A DNA stretch of 64,000 nucleotides from an uncultured Glaciecola sp. (GTDB lineage: Bacteria; Pseudomonadota; Gammaproteobacteria; Enterobacterales; Alteromonadaceae). Under the pieces are notes generated by a model. It did no database searches. It was not told the DNA's origin and saw nothing but the letters and a program-made list of their open reading frames with translations. Where the stretch lies: positions 1 to 64,000 of the forward strand of contig CAJQOP010000075.1 of assembly GCA_905479945.1 (NCBI GenBank), given 5' to 3'. This document shows, piece by piece, positions 50,854 to 60,765 of this stretch. The position numbers were made by a program, and so were the translations under genes. Positions within the stretch are counted from its first letter, which is position 1; every line of letters begins with the position of its first letter.

Positions 50854-52239
50854 ATGAATAAAATACTAGCTCCATGGTTTTTAGGTGAAGCATGCCACGA
50901 TATTCTGCAACAATTAGTAAATAAACGAATGGTCAGCATTACTCTCCTTACGTTGACCCTCCTGTTCGGCCCTTCAATGGCCAACGCGGCGCCAAAACCC
51001 AAATATTTCGTCGATGAGACAAAGCTTATTTTCGATGCACTGCCTGGGGCGACGGCATATTGGGGGGTTCACACTCGTGCTGGTTATCGTATTGAAGTCC
51101 CTGATAACTGGAACGGAGACTTGGTTATGTGGGCGCATGGGTTCAGAGGCACCGGCCTTGAGCTTACCGTTGACAATCATCCACTGCGCGCATTACTAAT
51201 TTCCCAAGGCTATGCTTGGGCGGCTTCTAGTTATAACCGTAACGACTATGACATTACCAGCGGTGTGCAGAGCACTCATGCTCTGCTTAAGCGGTTTAAC
51301 GGTATAGTTTCCAAACCCAACAAGGTTTACATGACAGGAGCATCCATGGGAGGGCATATCACTGCGGTGGCAATTGAGCAGTATCCAAATACCTTCGATG
51401 GCGCATTACCCGTCTGTGGTGCCATTGGTGATTATGCCTTGTTTGATTACTTTCTTGACTTCAACCTAGCTGCACAACAGCTTGGCACTGGCAATTCAGA
51501 GTTCCCAGTGGTTACTGCAGAGTATATAGGCTTAACAGTCCCTGCTATTAAGACTGGTCTCGAGGCGTTTCCTGGTACTTGGCCATTCACTCTTAATGAA
51601 AATGGTCAGAATCACAAAAGCTTGACAGAAATCCGTTCTGGCGGTGAGCGTCCTAACTTTGATGAGGCCTTCGCCTTTTGGAATAGTATTCCAAGCGCAA
51701 CTGGGGCTGGAAATTTTCTGTTTGAACTTGGGCTTGGAGATGGAAGTTTGCCTCGTGCGCCAGGTCAGGCTACTCAGAATGTAAATACGGTGTATCAGTT
51801 CGATAATGACCCCAACCTGACGCCGGCGGAGCAAGACTTGAATGACAATATAGCGCGCGTGACCGCCGATCCGCAAACTCGCCGGCGGAATGGCCTTGCC
51901 CAAGTCCCTCGAATTTCTGGCGATATCGGTATCCCGGTTTTAACTTTGCATAATCTTGGTGATCTTTTTGTACCGGTGCTCAACGAAATTGCTTATGGTA
52001 ACCGTGTTCTTGAACAAGGTAAAAGTGACTTATTGGTGCAGCGGGCAATACGCGGTGTTTTGCATTGCGACTTCACAGCGGCAGAATTTTCAACGGCTTT
52101 CATTGATTTGGTACAGTGGGTGGAATTAGGTACTAAGCCTGAGGGGGATGATTTCCTCGACCCAGCTGCGGTTGCTGACGAAAACTTCGGTTGCGCCTTT
52201 ACCGACGGTTCTCATGCTTTGGCTACTCCCTGTCCTTAG
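50854..52239 (+). CDS. Secreted alpha/beta hydrolase
   Basis: 461 residues; AAAGGACGATAACA precedes the ATG. Long N-region, then a signal segment (ITLLTLTLLFGPSMANAA). Alpha/beta hydrolase marks: WAHGFRGTG (oxyanion strand), nucleophile elbow GASMGGH with Ser164, LHNLGDLFVP with the acid Asp, and HCDFTAAEF with the base His near residue 411. The overall length and the Cys-rich end fit secreted esterases or polymer-degrading enzymes, but the substrate cannot be read. Stand-alone gene. Confidence 0.85.
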   Translation: MNKILAPWFLGEACHDILQQLVNKRMVSITLLTLTLLFGPSMANAAPKPKYFVDETKLIFDALPGATAYWGVHTRAGYRIEVPDNWNGDLVMWAHGFRGTGLELTVDNHPLRALLISQGYAWAASSYNRNDYDITSGVQSTHALLKRFNGIVSKPNKVYMTGASMGGHITAVAIEQYPNTFDGALPVCGAIGDYALFDYFLDFNLAAQQLGTGNSEFPVVTAEYIGLTVPAIKTGLEAFPGTWPFTLNENGQNHKSLTEIRSGGERPNFDEAFAFWNSIPSATGAGNFLFELGLGDGSLPRAPGQATQNVNTVYQFDNDPNLTPAEQDLNDNIARVTADPQTRRRNGLAQVPRISGDIGIPVLTLHNLGDLFVPVLNEIAYGNRVLEQGKSDLLVQRAIRGVLHCDFTAAEFSTAFIDLVQWVELGTKPEGDDFLDPAAVADENFGCAFTDGSHALATPCP

Positions 52240-52306
52240 TAATGACGTTTCGGGCTCGGCTGCCAAATGCGCGCCTTGCCCGAAAGTTTTTCTAAATAAA
52301 GCCCTA

Positions 52307-54283
52307 TTAATTGCCAATATGTTTATTCACGAAAGTAACGATTTCTTTTAAAGCCTGCTCTCGTGTTTCGCCTGATGACAAAAAGTGATCTTCACCTTCT
52401 AACTCAACAAATTTGACTTCTTTATCTGCTTTTTTTAGTCTCTTATACATAAGCTCCGATTGATCAATACGTACCACATGATCATCTTCCCCATGCAGCA
52501 ACAATGTAGGTGCTTTAAATTTCTCGACAAAATTTGATGGGGATATTTCCTTTAGTAAGTCTTCGCTACCTTTGCCGTCAGCAATAACTTGGTCCCAGTA
52601 AGATACAACCCAATGATTACTGCCATAGTCGTACTTTGTGCGCGACATCATATCTGGAATATCACTAACACCATTAACCGAGACAACGCATTTATATAAG
52701 TCTGGAGTAAATGCTCCGCCAGCCAAAGCAGCATAACCACCATAACTTGAGCCCACAATACACACGCGCTCTTTGTCAATAAAACCTTGTTTAGAAAGCT
52801 GCAGGACGGTATCTGTTAAGTCATCCTGCATTTTAGCTCCCCACTCTCCATATCCTGCCTGCTCGTGTTTCAAGCCAAACCCCGAGGATCCTCTAAATTG
52901 AGGCTGAATTACTAAGTATCCTTCATTTGCTAAGGCTTGAGCTTTCCAATGAAATCCTTTGGTGTCATAACTTGCAGGTCCACCATGTGGTAAAAGTACT
53001 GCCGGTAAGTTTTTCATCTCAGGCAATGCCCCCTGAGGAATAGTAACTAGGGTAGGAATTATAAAACCATCGCGCGCTTTAACCGTTAACTCGCCAACAG
53101 GATGAATCTCACTCGGATCAATATTTGAACGAGAGCTAGCAAGGAAAGCTGGTTCTTTGCCTTTTTCAAATAGGTAGTAGTCTCCGGGAGCACTATTTCC
53201 AGTAGCGTAAACAATCAGACTTGAAAAATCGTCACTCCAACTTGTCAAAACAACTGAGTGATCCGCAAACATGTCGCTAATACTCTTAAATCGTGCTTCT
53301 AAGTTGTCATCAAAAAACTTATATGTTGGCGTAAAGCCCGAGTAAACAAAGCCATAAACTACGCGATTTATATCGTTAATCACACGGTCAATATCTGAAT
53401 CTTGTTTAGCAAATCCCGTAGGTTCTATTTTGCCTGTATCGAGTGACATTAGTTGGTAATCGTTAACGTTTCTTTCCGCATTATATTTTAAAATCACTAA
53501 ATGCTTATAATCAGGAGTCAGCCCAATCAAACTAATATCTCTTATTTTGGACTCAAATTCGTAAATCGTTTCCCAGTCATCCGCTCTTTTTACTTTAATT
53601 GTATGAATGTCACTTTCATTGCTATAACTTTCTATAATCAAAGGTTCTCTATCTTCACCTAAGAAAAAGTCGATTGCATTTATACTTCCAATCCCTAATG
53701 GTCTAAAAGTGCTAGGGGACTCAAAATCTATTTTTACTAGTGAATAGTTGGGTTTAAATCGGCGGTCATTACCTATATAAGCTGGCATATAGATACTTTT
53801 TTTATCTTCACTAATTCCGATAACAGAACTTAGCTGAGTTTGTCCTTTGAAAATCGACTCCCCAGTTTTTAGCAAAGGGCGAATTCGCTTCATTTCAATA
53901 TTATAAACAAACGCATTTTTTATATAATATTTACCCCTAAAGCCGCCAATGCGAGAAAGTTTCGAGGTCTTAATTACTACATTGTCTTTGTCGACAAAAT
54001 ATATATATTCAATTTTAGTATCACCCACCCCGATTGAACCGATAGATGACAATGATTCTTTGTCGATAATCATTACGCGCTCACCATCTGGCATACTCTT
54101 TAAATAAGCCAAGCGTTGACCATCTGATGAAATAGTCATAAAGCGAGTGTTAGGTAATTGGGCATAATCTTCAAAGGATAGTTTTGTGGATGCAAGGCTT
54201 TGAAAACAGATAAAAAGTGTGATGAAAAGCGCAGTGCTTTTTGAAAGTGATAGATAATTCCTGATCAAGATAGATAACTCCAT
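52307..54283 (-). CDS. S9 family serine peptidase
   Basis: 658 residues. Signal peptide (residues 14-31). An N-terminal beta-propeller (about 40-390, with DGQRLAYLKSMPDGERVMII and NNDRRF-like blades) and a C-terminal catalytic domain: VLLPHGGPASYDTKGFHWKAQ, GSSYGGYAAL with Ser513, HGEDDHVV with Asp601 and EGEDHFLS with His633. Type: prolyl oligopeptidase / dipeptidyl peptidase IV group, periplasmic. It faces the secreted hydrolase (convergent). Confidence 0.92.
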   Translation of the reverse strand: MELSILIRNYLSLSKSTALFITLFICFQSLASTKLSFEDYAQLPNTRFMTISSDGQRLAYLKSMPDGERVMIIDKESLSSIGSIGVGDTKIEYIYFVDKDNVVIKTSKLSRIGGFRGKYYIKNAFVYNIEMKRIRPLLKTGESIFKGQTQLSSVIGISEDKKSIYMPAYIGNDRRFKPNYSLVKIDFESPSTFRPLGIGSINAIDFFLGEDREPLIIESYSNESDIHTIKVKRADDWETIYEFESKIRDISLIGLTPDYKHLVILKYNAERNVNDYQLMSLDTGKIEPTGFAKQDSDIDRVINDINRVVYGFVYSGFTPTYKFFDDNLEARFKSISDMFADHSVVLTSWSDDFSSLIVYATGNSAPGDYYLFEKGKEPAFLASSRSNIDPSEIHPVGELTVKARDGFIIPTLVTIPQGALPEMKNLPAVLLPHGGPASYDTKGFHWKAQALANEGYLVIQPQFRGSSGFGLKHEQAGYGEWGAKMQDDLTDTVLQLSKQGFIDKERVCIVGSSYGGYAALAGGAFTPDLYKCVVSVNGVSDIPDMMSRTKYDYGSNHWVVSYWDQVIADGKGSEDLLKEISPSNFVEKFKAPTLLLHGEDDHVVRIDQSELMYKRLKKADKEVKFVELEGEDHFLSSGETREQALKEIVTFVNKHIGN

Positions 54284-54364
54284 GTTTTAATTTTTACCAA
54301 TAGCCTCATTTAGACACCAGAAAGAATAAACGATGTATATGATGTATTCAACGGGTGTCTAATT

Positions 54365-56062
54365 TTAAAGACGCGATCCTTGCAGTTCTACATCTGCCAT
54401 ACTCCATACAATATCAAACATCACTTTTACTTTGTTCGCCTCATCATGTTTACCCTGTGCTTCTAAACTTTGTATCAAGCCGAACATGGACCATCCATTT
54501 TTTGGGTAGGCTTCTAAGTCCTTGCGATATACCTGTTCAGCACTAACATATTTACCTGCGTCAACAAGCGCTTGTCCTAATGATTGCCGAGTTGGGTAAT
54601 ACCAAAATGGTGGTTCTGTATACGGCAATTTGTCTTGGTCTGCTACTGCTTGAGTGAAATATTCAATTGCCTCAGCGCTTTTTCCAGTAGCCAGGGCAAT
54701 TTCCCCATTAAGCAATCTATCGGCAATAGCTAACAATATACTTGCCGGGTAGTCTGAGCCGTCTAAAGTGTGGATCAAGTCACTTTCCATTAAAGGTTTT
54801 AATGCATCCAGTTCAGCTTGTGCAGCGACCAAATCATTTTTACGCACATGCGCTACACCGCGAGCATAGTGCTGAATAGCGTTTGAGTATTTTAGTTTCG
54901 CAGGTGGCAGGGGTTCCGCTAGTATTTCATCCCAATGGCCAAATTGGGTTAGCGCCAGTATGGGAATAGTCTTGAAAAATTCGACCGTGGGGAACTGTTC
55001 TATCATTTCTAATCTGACATTAAGCGCTACCTTTCGTGCCGACTCTATGGCTAGTTTACTATTCCCCATCATGCTTGAAGCTGCCCATAAAAAGTGGATA
55101 TTATGTGGATAATAGAGTGCTGGATAAAAACCCTGAGCATTGCATTGAGCGATGTATTCTTCATCTACAGAGGCTGCTTTAATATTAGCCTTAACTGCAT
55201 CATTATATCGGCCTACACGCCAATAAATATGTGCAGGCATATGCACTAAATGCCCGGAGCCAGGCACTAGGTTGGCTAGGGCGTCTGCCGCGACTTCTGC
55301 TCGCCCCGGTTTATTCGAGGCTTCGACTGCATGAATATATAGATGCAACGCCAGCGGGTGCTTGGGGTTTCGCTTCATAACACTCTCCAGAGCATTAATT
55401 ACCTCAATTGTTGCAGGCTTCGGCTTTTCAGCATCAAGCCAATAGTCCCAGGGCATGGTATTCATGAGCGCTTCTGCAAATAATACATAAGCATCATCGT
55501 CGCTAGGATATTTGGCAGCCAAGTGCCGCATTGAATTCGCATAAGCCATGTCGAGCATGACCCGGTCGGATTCAGGTTTACCATTATATCGAGTCGCTAA
55601 TGCATCTATATAGTCTTGCTCGACCACAGAGGCGTTGGCCTTCAAGCTTAGGGCTTTTTGTAAGGCAGCATAGGCTGATTTTCGCTCATTGACTGACATC
55701 ACGGCTTTGCCGTTACTGGTAACATTAATATTTGGGCCGGTGGCTAATGCTTCCCCCCAAAAACACATCGCACAATCAGGGTCGAGACGCTGTGCTGCCT
55801 GAAAAGAGCGAATCGACTCCGCATGATTAAAACCAAAGGCCAGCACTAAACCCTGATCAAAATATAACTGCGCGGCAGGATCACGGGTAGTAATCGCGTG
55901 GTGGTGTGTTCCCATATTGTCAAATAAGGGAGCCCCAGCCCTTACGGTTATGGCTGTTTTGTCAATAAGCATATCAATTTTGGGAACAGCATCATCTGAT
56001 GATGAACAAGGAAAAATAGGGGATATGATGGCAAAAACAACAAGGCTTCTAAATACTTTCAT
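54365..56062 (-). CDS. TPR-rich secreted protein
   Basis: 565 residues from the ATG preceded by GGGAGTAACTAGA; a longer frame is possible. Signal or lipobox-like start (IFPCSSSDD, Cys near residue 19). TPR-like repeats throughout: FNHAESIRSFQAAQRLDPDCAMCFWGEALA, RYNDAVKANIKAASVDEEY, ARGVAHVRKNDLVAAQAELDAL and GQALVDAGKYVSAEQVYRKDLEAYPKN. GTHHHAITTRDPAAQLYFDQGL near the start is typical of this TPR group. Its partner is unknown. Separate from the S9 gene (81 bases). Confidence 0.82.
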   Translation of the reverse strand: MKVFRSLVVFAIISPIFPCSSSDDAVPKIDMLIDKTAITVRAGAPLFDNMGTHHHAITTRDPAAQLYFDQGLVLAFGFNHAESIRSFQAAQRLDPDCAMCFWGEALATGPNINVTSNGKAVMSVNERKSAYAALQKALSLKANASVVEQDYIDALATRYNGKPESDRVMLDMAYANSMRHLAAKYPSDDDAYVLFAEALMNTMPWDYWLDAEKPKPATIEVINALESVMKRNPKHPLALHLYIHAVEASNKPGRAEVAADALANLVPGSGHLVHMPAHIYWRVGRYNDAVKANIKAASVDEEYIAQCNAQGFYPALYYPHNIHFLWAASSMMGNSKLAIESARKVALNVRLEMIEQFPTVEFFKTIPILALTQFGHWDEILAEPLPPAKLKYSNAIQHYARGVAHVRKNDLVAAQAELDALKPLMESDLIHTLDGSDYPASILLAIADRLLNGEIALATGKSAEAIEYFTQAVADQDKLPYTEPPFWYYPTRQSLGQALVDAGKYVSAEQVYRKDLEAYPKNGWSMFGLIQSLEAQGKHDEANKVKVMFDIVWSMADVELQGSRL

Positions 56063-56240
56063 TCTAGTTACTCCCGTATCGAAAATTTTTATACGAAATG
56101 CATTTATCAAAGTATAGTCAAACTTCTATTGAGTTCCAGTCGCTCCTTCACAGCCAAAAAATTGAAAAAAGGTCGCTTTGTAAGCCCATTACAGTTATCG
56201 TCATGGCTCTCAATACGCACCAACATAAGGAAAAGTAATA

Positions 56241-56558
56241 ATGTTACTGAAAAATAAATTAATGATGGCTATGCTTGCTGCAACAATTGGCTTGATGGGT
56301 TGTGCAGAAAGTAAAGACGAATCTGCTGCAGAGATGCCAAAAGAAGCTGCTGAAATGACGGCTGAAACAGCTGACAAATCAGAAGATATGATGGAAGCGG
56401 GCAAAGAAAAAGCTGCTGCTCTAGAAGCCGATGCTGCTGATGCCGTAGAAGAAGCAAAAGTAAAAGCGGAAGAAGCAAAAGTAGCTGCTGCTGCAAAAGC
56501 TAAAGAAGCATGTATTGCGGCTAAAGAAGCATTAGGTCAAAGCACCGACGGTTGCTAG
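56241..56558 (+). CDS. Ala/Glu-rich small lipoprotein
   Basis: 105 residues. Lipobox LMGC in the first 21 residues. The remainder is one long helix of Ala, Glu and Lys repeats (EEAKVKAEEAKVAAAAKAKE), probably a coiled coil lying in the envelope, with two cysteines near the end (ACIAAK and DGC). Function unknown; alone with its own terminator. Low-complexity composition, not recent transfer, explains its bias. Confidence 0.8.
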   Translation: MLLKNKLMMAMLAATIGLMGCAESKDESAAEMPKEAAEMTAETADKSEDMMEAGKEKAAALEADAADAVEEAKVKAEEAKVAAAAKAKEACIAAKEALGQSTDGC

Positions 56559-56573
56559 TAATATTTACGTTGG

Positions 56574-56612
56574 AAAATAGCTGAAAGGTAAAGTGCTCGC
56601 AGGCTATTTTTT
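56574..56612 (+). terminator. Terminator after the Ala-rich lipoprotein
   Basis: AAAATAGC...GCTATTTT with a T-run after; the loop is about 21 bases. A second hairpin, CAAGTGGA...TCCACTTG (56648-56685), lies between it and the convergent tapT gene. Confidence 0.65.
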
Positions 56613-56698
56613 TCGAATAAATATAGAGCCAGTAAGTAAAAAGCAAGCAAGTGGAGTCGTTAGATGAAACACTCTAATCCACTTGTGTAATCACTCCA

Positions 56699-57352
56699 CT
56701 ATTTTGCCGATTCAGGCAAGCCACCTTTTTCGTGCGGCCAAAACGATTGCATCTTTTCCATAAGACCTTTTAAGGGCTGTATGTCTAGCTCTTCTGATTT
56801 ATGCAAAACATAACTTACTGCTTCTAGCGTCGAAAGCCCATTTTCGATACCCGTTTTACGGATTCGATATTTACCTGTCAGCTTTTCTTCAAAGTGCAGG
56901 CTTGGCATTTTATTTAGCCAATCGTGGCTCAAATACAATCGCTTTGCTTTGCGCCAAGTGCCATCTAAGAATATTAAATTTGTTGCGCATTTAGCTTGAT
57001 TGACGACCTCTCTAGATTTAACACCTTCGGGCACTCGTGCTCCTTGTTCAAAAGCTTGGCTGTTTGCTGAAGGGAAAAATAAAGCGTATGAATCAGGATC
57101 TTGCTCACACTTAAGTGCGAGTCGTCGAATTTCTTCGGTATTATCACTTTGTATGACTTCTATATTGCTTAAGCTTAGTTCAAGCAATCGCACTGTGTTT
57201 TTCGCATTTTTAGTTTCGTTCTTGTCTTGCAAAATAATCACTTTGAGTTTGTTTTCGCAAAGTGATACCTCTTCACATACACAGGTTTTAAGCGGATATT
57301 TACATTGGGTGCATAAAGCACGTTTGGACACGATTAAAACCTCTTTTGACAA
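56699..57352 (-). CDS. tapT: tRNA-uridine aminocarboxypropyltransferase (DTW domain)
   Basis: 217 residues. A zinc-like N-terminus (CTQCKYPLKTCVCEE), then the DTW domain: KVIILQDKNETKNAKNT, FPSANSQAF, LDGTWRKAKRL (DGTW signature) and ENGLSTLEAVSYVL. TapT makes acp3U in tRNA from S-adenosylmethionine; here the length matches. The DTW motif reads DGTW as in many TapT proteins. Divergent from moaB (76 bases). Confidence 0.88.
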   Translation of the reverse strand: MSKEVLIVSKRALCTQCKYPLKTCVCEEVSLCENKLKVIILQDKNETKNAKNTVRLLELSLSNIEVIQSDNTEEIRRLALKCEQDPDSYALFFPSANSQAFEQGARVPEGVKSREVVNQAKCATNLIFLDGTWRKAKRLYLSHDWLNKMPSLHFEEKLTGKYRIRKTGIENGLSTLEAVSYVLHKSEELDIQPLKGLMEKMQSFWPHEKGGLPESAK

Positions 57353-57428
57353 ATAAAATTATTGAAGAAAGTGGAGCAGGCATTTAGTCTATACTAATAA
57401 TTATTATGACAGTATATCGAATTAAAGA

Positions 57429-57941
57429 ATGAGCGAACAAACCTATTTGAATATCGCAGTGCTTACTATCTCTGACACGCGTGTAGAAGAAACTGATACG
57501 TCGGGCCAATATTTGGCGAACGCTATTATTGAGGCTGGACATAAGCTTGCTGATAAAAAGATTGTGATTGATGATGTTTACAAGATACGAGCGGTAACTT
57601 CCAATTGGATTGCTGATGAGAATATTCATGCCATCGTGACTACCGGCGGAACCGGTTTCTCTGGACGTGATTCAACCCCTGAGGCGATGTCTGTTTTATT
57701 TGATAAGCACGTTGAAGGTTTTGGTGAAGTGTTCCGAGCTTTGTCGCTAGAAGAAATTGGTGTGTCGACAATACAATCGCGCGCACTGGCTGGTTTAGCT
57801 AACAATACGGTTATTTTTTGTGTGCCTGGTTCTACGGGTGCATGCAAAACAGCTTGGAATAATATTCTCGAGAAGCAATTAAACAGTGCTTATCGCCCAT
57901 GCAACTTTGTTGGCCATTTAACTGAAAAGTGGTCGAAGTAG
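57429..57941 (+). CDS. moaB: MoaB-type molybdenum cofactor protein
   Basis: 170 residues, usual length. Motifs: NIAVLTISDTR at the start, HAIVTTGGTGFSGRD (MPT-binding loop), STPEAM and VIFCVPGSTGACKTAW. In pathways like that of E. coli this type of protein is linked to adenylation of molybdopterin (MogA-like) or is of unclear role. Stand-alone. Confidence 0.93.
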   Translation: MSEQTYLNIAVLTISDTRVEETDTSGQYLANAIIEAGHKLADKKIVIDDVYKIRAVTSNWIADENIHAIVTTGGTGFSGRDSTPEAMSVLFDKHVEGFGEVFRALSLEEIGVSTIQSRALAGLANNTVIFCVPGSTGACKTAWNNILEKQLNSAYRPCNFVGHLTEKWSK

Positions 57942-57972
57942 CTTTATCCAAAATGCCTATCAAGAATGCCTA

Positions 57973-59271
57973 TCAAGAATGCGAAGGCAGCACAACTCTA
58001 ACAACTAATCCCCCCTCATCACGGTTATATAAGGCTATTTGGCCATGATGAGCGTCGGTGATTTCACGGCATAAAGCCAGACCTAAGCCACTTCCCGATG
58101 CCTTGGTTGAATAGAATGGAATGAGCGCGCTTGCCATCACTGTGTCTGACATGCCCTTTCCTTTGTCCATCACTATTATGCAAGAATCAGTGTTGCGGTG
58201 CTCTAGCGAAATACTCACATCTTCTGGGTTTGAGCCTGACTCATGCGCATTTTTTAATAAATTGATAAGTAACTGCTCAAGCTGCACTGGGTCAGCGTAA
58301 ATCGTCTGGTCAGGTTCGGATAGGTCAACGAATTGCCATTGTGGAGCTAGCTCTCCAAGTAAGTTATTCCAATCATTGGCTTGAATTTTAGGTTCCGGAA
58401 GTTTGGCGAATTTACCATAGCCCTGCACAAAGTCACTCAGATGTTTGATACGTTCATCAATGGTCGAAAACACTCTAGCTAGACGAGCTTCTTCGAGGTT
58501 TTCACTGAGTATTTTACCACTGTGTAGCATTGACGAAATCGGGCCTAAGGAGTTATTCAGTTCATGGCTGATCACGCGAATCACTTTTTTCCAAACGGCC
58601 ACTTCTTGTCGGCTTAGTTCACGCGTCATTTGTTTTAGAATGAAAAGTGTATGTGCTTGATTGTTTAGTGTGAAACTACCAGTCGACATATGCCAAGTTT
58701 GAGGCTCATTATCGTCAACAGCAAGTGTAAACAAACCTTCTTTTCTATCCGATATAGCAGCTTCAGCACCTTGCGGCGCTGTGTCTAATAGACTATCGAT
58801 TAGTTCGCCATCTATACCCGTTGGACAATTGAAGAATCGCCTAGCGGCTATATTGCTGAAAATCACTTGTAGTTGATCATTGACTAAAAACAGTACTTCA
58901 GGTGAGCTTTGAGTTACTTTGTCTAACAATAACTCGCGTTGATAAAGCCAATGTTTTTCTGATCTCAGTTGTAAGGCGGTATCGTTGTACAATTCACAAA
59001 GCTTGCCCAATTCATCTTTATTTTGATACGACAATGTCGTTGCGTATTCGCCATCCTTAAGATTCAGCAAGCCCAACTCTAAGGCTGATAGGCCTTCTCG
59101 AATATCGCGCAAAAAGTACCTTGTTAAAAGTAAGTTTAAGACAACAATGCCAAAAGCAGCAAGCAGGGCTTCGTCAAAATCTAAGAGTTCTAACAAAAAC
59201 AAAGGTAGCGTGCATATTGCACTGACTGTTCCAACAATGACAAGGATACGAGGAAGGACGTTTGAGAACAT
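57973..59271 (-). CDS. NtrY-like sensor histidine kinase
   Basis: 432 residues. Two N-terminal membrane spans (about 8-27 and 31-50), HAMP-like linker (residues 55-105), PAS domain (120-215), then HisKA with ISHELNNSLGPISSM and a catalytic domain with NLLKNAHESG, MDKGKGM and SGLGLALC. The layout is like NtrY. It overlaps the regulator gene by one base (TAATG), so kinase and regulator are coupled. A 13-bp tandem repeat lies across its stop codon. Confidence 0.93.
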   Translation of the reverse strand: MFSNVLPRILVIVGTVSAICTLPLFLLELLDFDEALLAAFGIVVLNLLLTRYFLRDIREGLSALELGLLNLKDGEYATTLSYQNKDELGKLCELYNDTALQLRSEKHWLYQRELLLDKVTQSSPEVLFLVNDQLQVIFSNIAARRFFNCPTGIDGELIDSLLDTAPQGAEAAISDRKEGLFTLAVDDNEPQTWHMSTGSFTLNNQAHTLFILKQMTRELSRQEVAVWKKVIRVISHELNNSLGPISSMLHSGKILSENLEEARLARVFSTIDERIKHLSDFVQGYGKFAKLPEPKIQANDWNNLLGELAPQWQFVDLSEPDQTIYADPVQLEQLLINLLKNAHESGSNPEDVSISLEHRNTDSCIIVMDKGKGMSDTVMASALIPFYSTKASGSGLGLALCREITDAHHGQIALYNRDEGGLVVRVVLPSHS

Positions 59272-60683
59272 TAGTATGCAATGCCAAATTTATCTAAACG
59301 GCGATATAAAGCTTGTCTGCTCAATCCAAATTGCCTCGCAACTTTAGCCACAACACCCTGTTGTTCACGCATGGCGGCTTCTAGTTCGTCCTTTGTTGGT
59401 TCTGCTGTGGTGATTTGATTTGGCTGACTTAAGTTTTGAGATTCTTGTATGCTTCGCGCTGAAGAATAGTGCTCAGAGCTTGATGCTGGAATTGAAACAG
59501 AACCTGCATTTAGCTTCTCCGAAAACGCAAAGTCTTCGGCCTCAATAATACCTTCAGGTGAGAGTACAGCGACCCGCTTGCAGGTATTTTCAAGTTCACG
59601 AACATTACCCTGCCAAACATGCTCAATTAACTCTTTTTCTGCACTTAGACTGAGCTCACGATTGGGGAGAAAGTGATTTACCAGCGGCATGATGTCATCA
59701 ATTCTTAGATTCAAAGGAGGCACTTGCAGTTCGATGACATTTAAGCGGTAGTATAAATCTTCACGAAATTGGCCTGCGGCAATAGCGTCTTGTAAATTAC
59801 TGTTAGTTGCAGAAATCACACGAACATTTATTTTGATTGTAGTGCTAGAACCTAAGCGTTGAAATTCGCCTGTTTGCAGTACTCGCAATAATTTGGTTTG
59901 TCCTGAGTAGGGTAAGTTACCAATTTCATCCAAAAATAGCGTTCCGCCATTTGCCGCTTCAAACAGGCCTATACGTTTTTTATTCGCGCCTGTGTAAGCT
60001 CCGGCTTCGGCTCCAAACAATTCAGCTTCTATTAAGTCGGCGGGCAATGCGCCACAGTTTATTTTAATAAAGGCTTGTTTAGCTAAGGGAGAGTTTGCTT
60101 GTATAACTTCGGCTATTTTTTCTTTTCCGCTGCCGTTAGCGCCGGTTATAAGAACCGAAATATCGGATTTCGATACTTGAACCGCCATATCTATAACGCG
60201 CTGCATAGCAGAACTGGCATAAATTAGCCCGACAGTATCAGCCGCATTTTGTGTATTTACGGTTTCTTTTTGCTGACGCTCAAGCTTTTCGCTGGCCTTG
60301 TTAGCTTTACCTAAAGCAACCAAATTGACGATAGTATTAACTAATTTTTGATCGTCCCAAGGTTTGGCAATGTAATCAACGGCGCCTCCTTTGACCAGCT
60401 CAATAGCTTGCTCCAGATCAGTCCAAGCAGTAATTAATATGACTGGCAGGTGCGGGTTAAGCTCACGCATTTGATAGAACAAGCTTTTGCCTTCTTCGCC
60501 AGATGTGGTGTCGCCAGTAAAGTTCATGTCTTGAATAACTAGCGACACACGTAACTGATTAACGTACTGCAATGCTTGCTCTGGCGAAGTTGTTGTAACC
60601 ACGTCATAACCATGAATTTCCAGCAATAATGACAAGGCCTGCAGGACCGCTGGTGTGTCGTCAACAATTAATATCTTGTCCAT
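59271..60683 (-). CDS. Sigma-54-dependent response regulator
   Basis: 470 residues. Receiver domain: LIVDDTPAVLQAL, phospho-acceptor in LVIQDMNF, GAVDYIAKPWDD. AAA+ domain: Walker A GANGSGKE, the sigma-54 contact loop as GAYTGA, Walker B GGTLFLDEIGNL. A Fis-type HTH at the end (VVAKVARQFGLSRQALYRRLDK). Activates sigma-54 promoters once phosphorylated by the adjacent kinase. Its likely targets include the ABC exporter genes directly upstream (82-base gap). Confidence 0.95.
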   Translation of the reverse strand: MDKILIVDDTPAVLQALSLLLEIHGYDVVTTTSPEQALQYVNQLRVSLVIQDMNFTGDTTSGEEGKSLFYQMRELNPHLPVILITAWTDLEQAIELVKGGAVDYIAKPWDDQKLVNTIVNLVALGKANKASEKLERQQKETVNTQNAADTVGLIYASSAMQRVIDMAVQVSKSDISVLITGANGSGKEKIAEVIQANSPLAKQAFIKINCGALPADLIEAELFGAEAGAYTGANKKRIGLFEAANGGTLFLDEIGNLPYSGQTKLLRVLQTGEFQRLGSSTTIKINVRVISATNSNLQDAIAAGQFREDLYYRLNVIELQVPPLNLRIDDIMPLVNHFLPNRELSLSAEKELIEHVWQGNVRELENTCKRVAVLSPEGIIEAEDFAFSEKLNAGSVSIPASSSEHYSSARSIQESQNLSQPNQITTAEPTKDELEAAMREQQGVVAKVARQFGLSRQALYRRLDKFGIAY

Positions 60684-60765
60684 TTTCCACTCATTGCTTG
60701 CACTTTTTGCATTGTTTTAATGTGATAACACACGGGCTTTTTTATTAGCCTATCAACATCTATGG

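Noticed and set aside
56648-56685. Possible attC between the lipoprotein and tapT
   Set aside because: It contains GTTAGAT but no RYYYAAC-type partner core; it is 40 kb from the array and fits a plain hairpin better.
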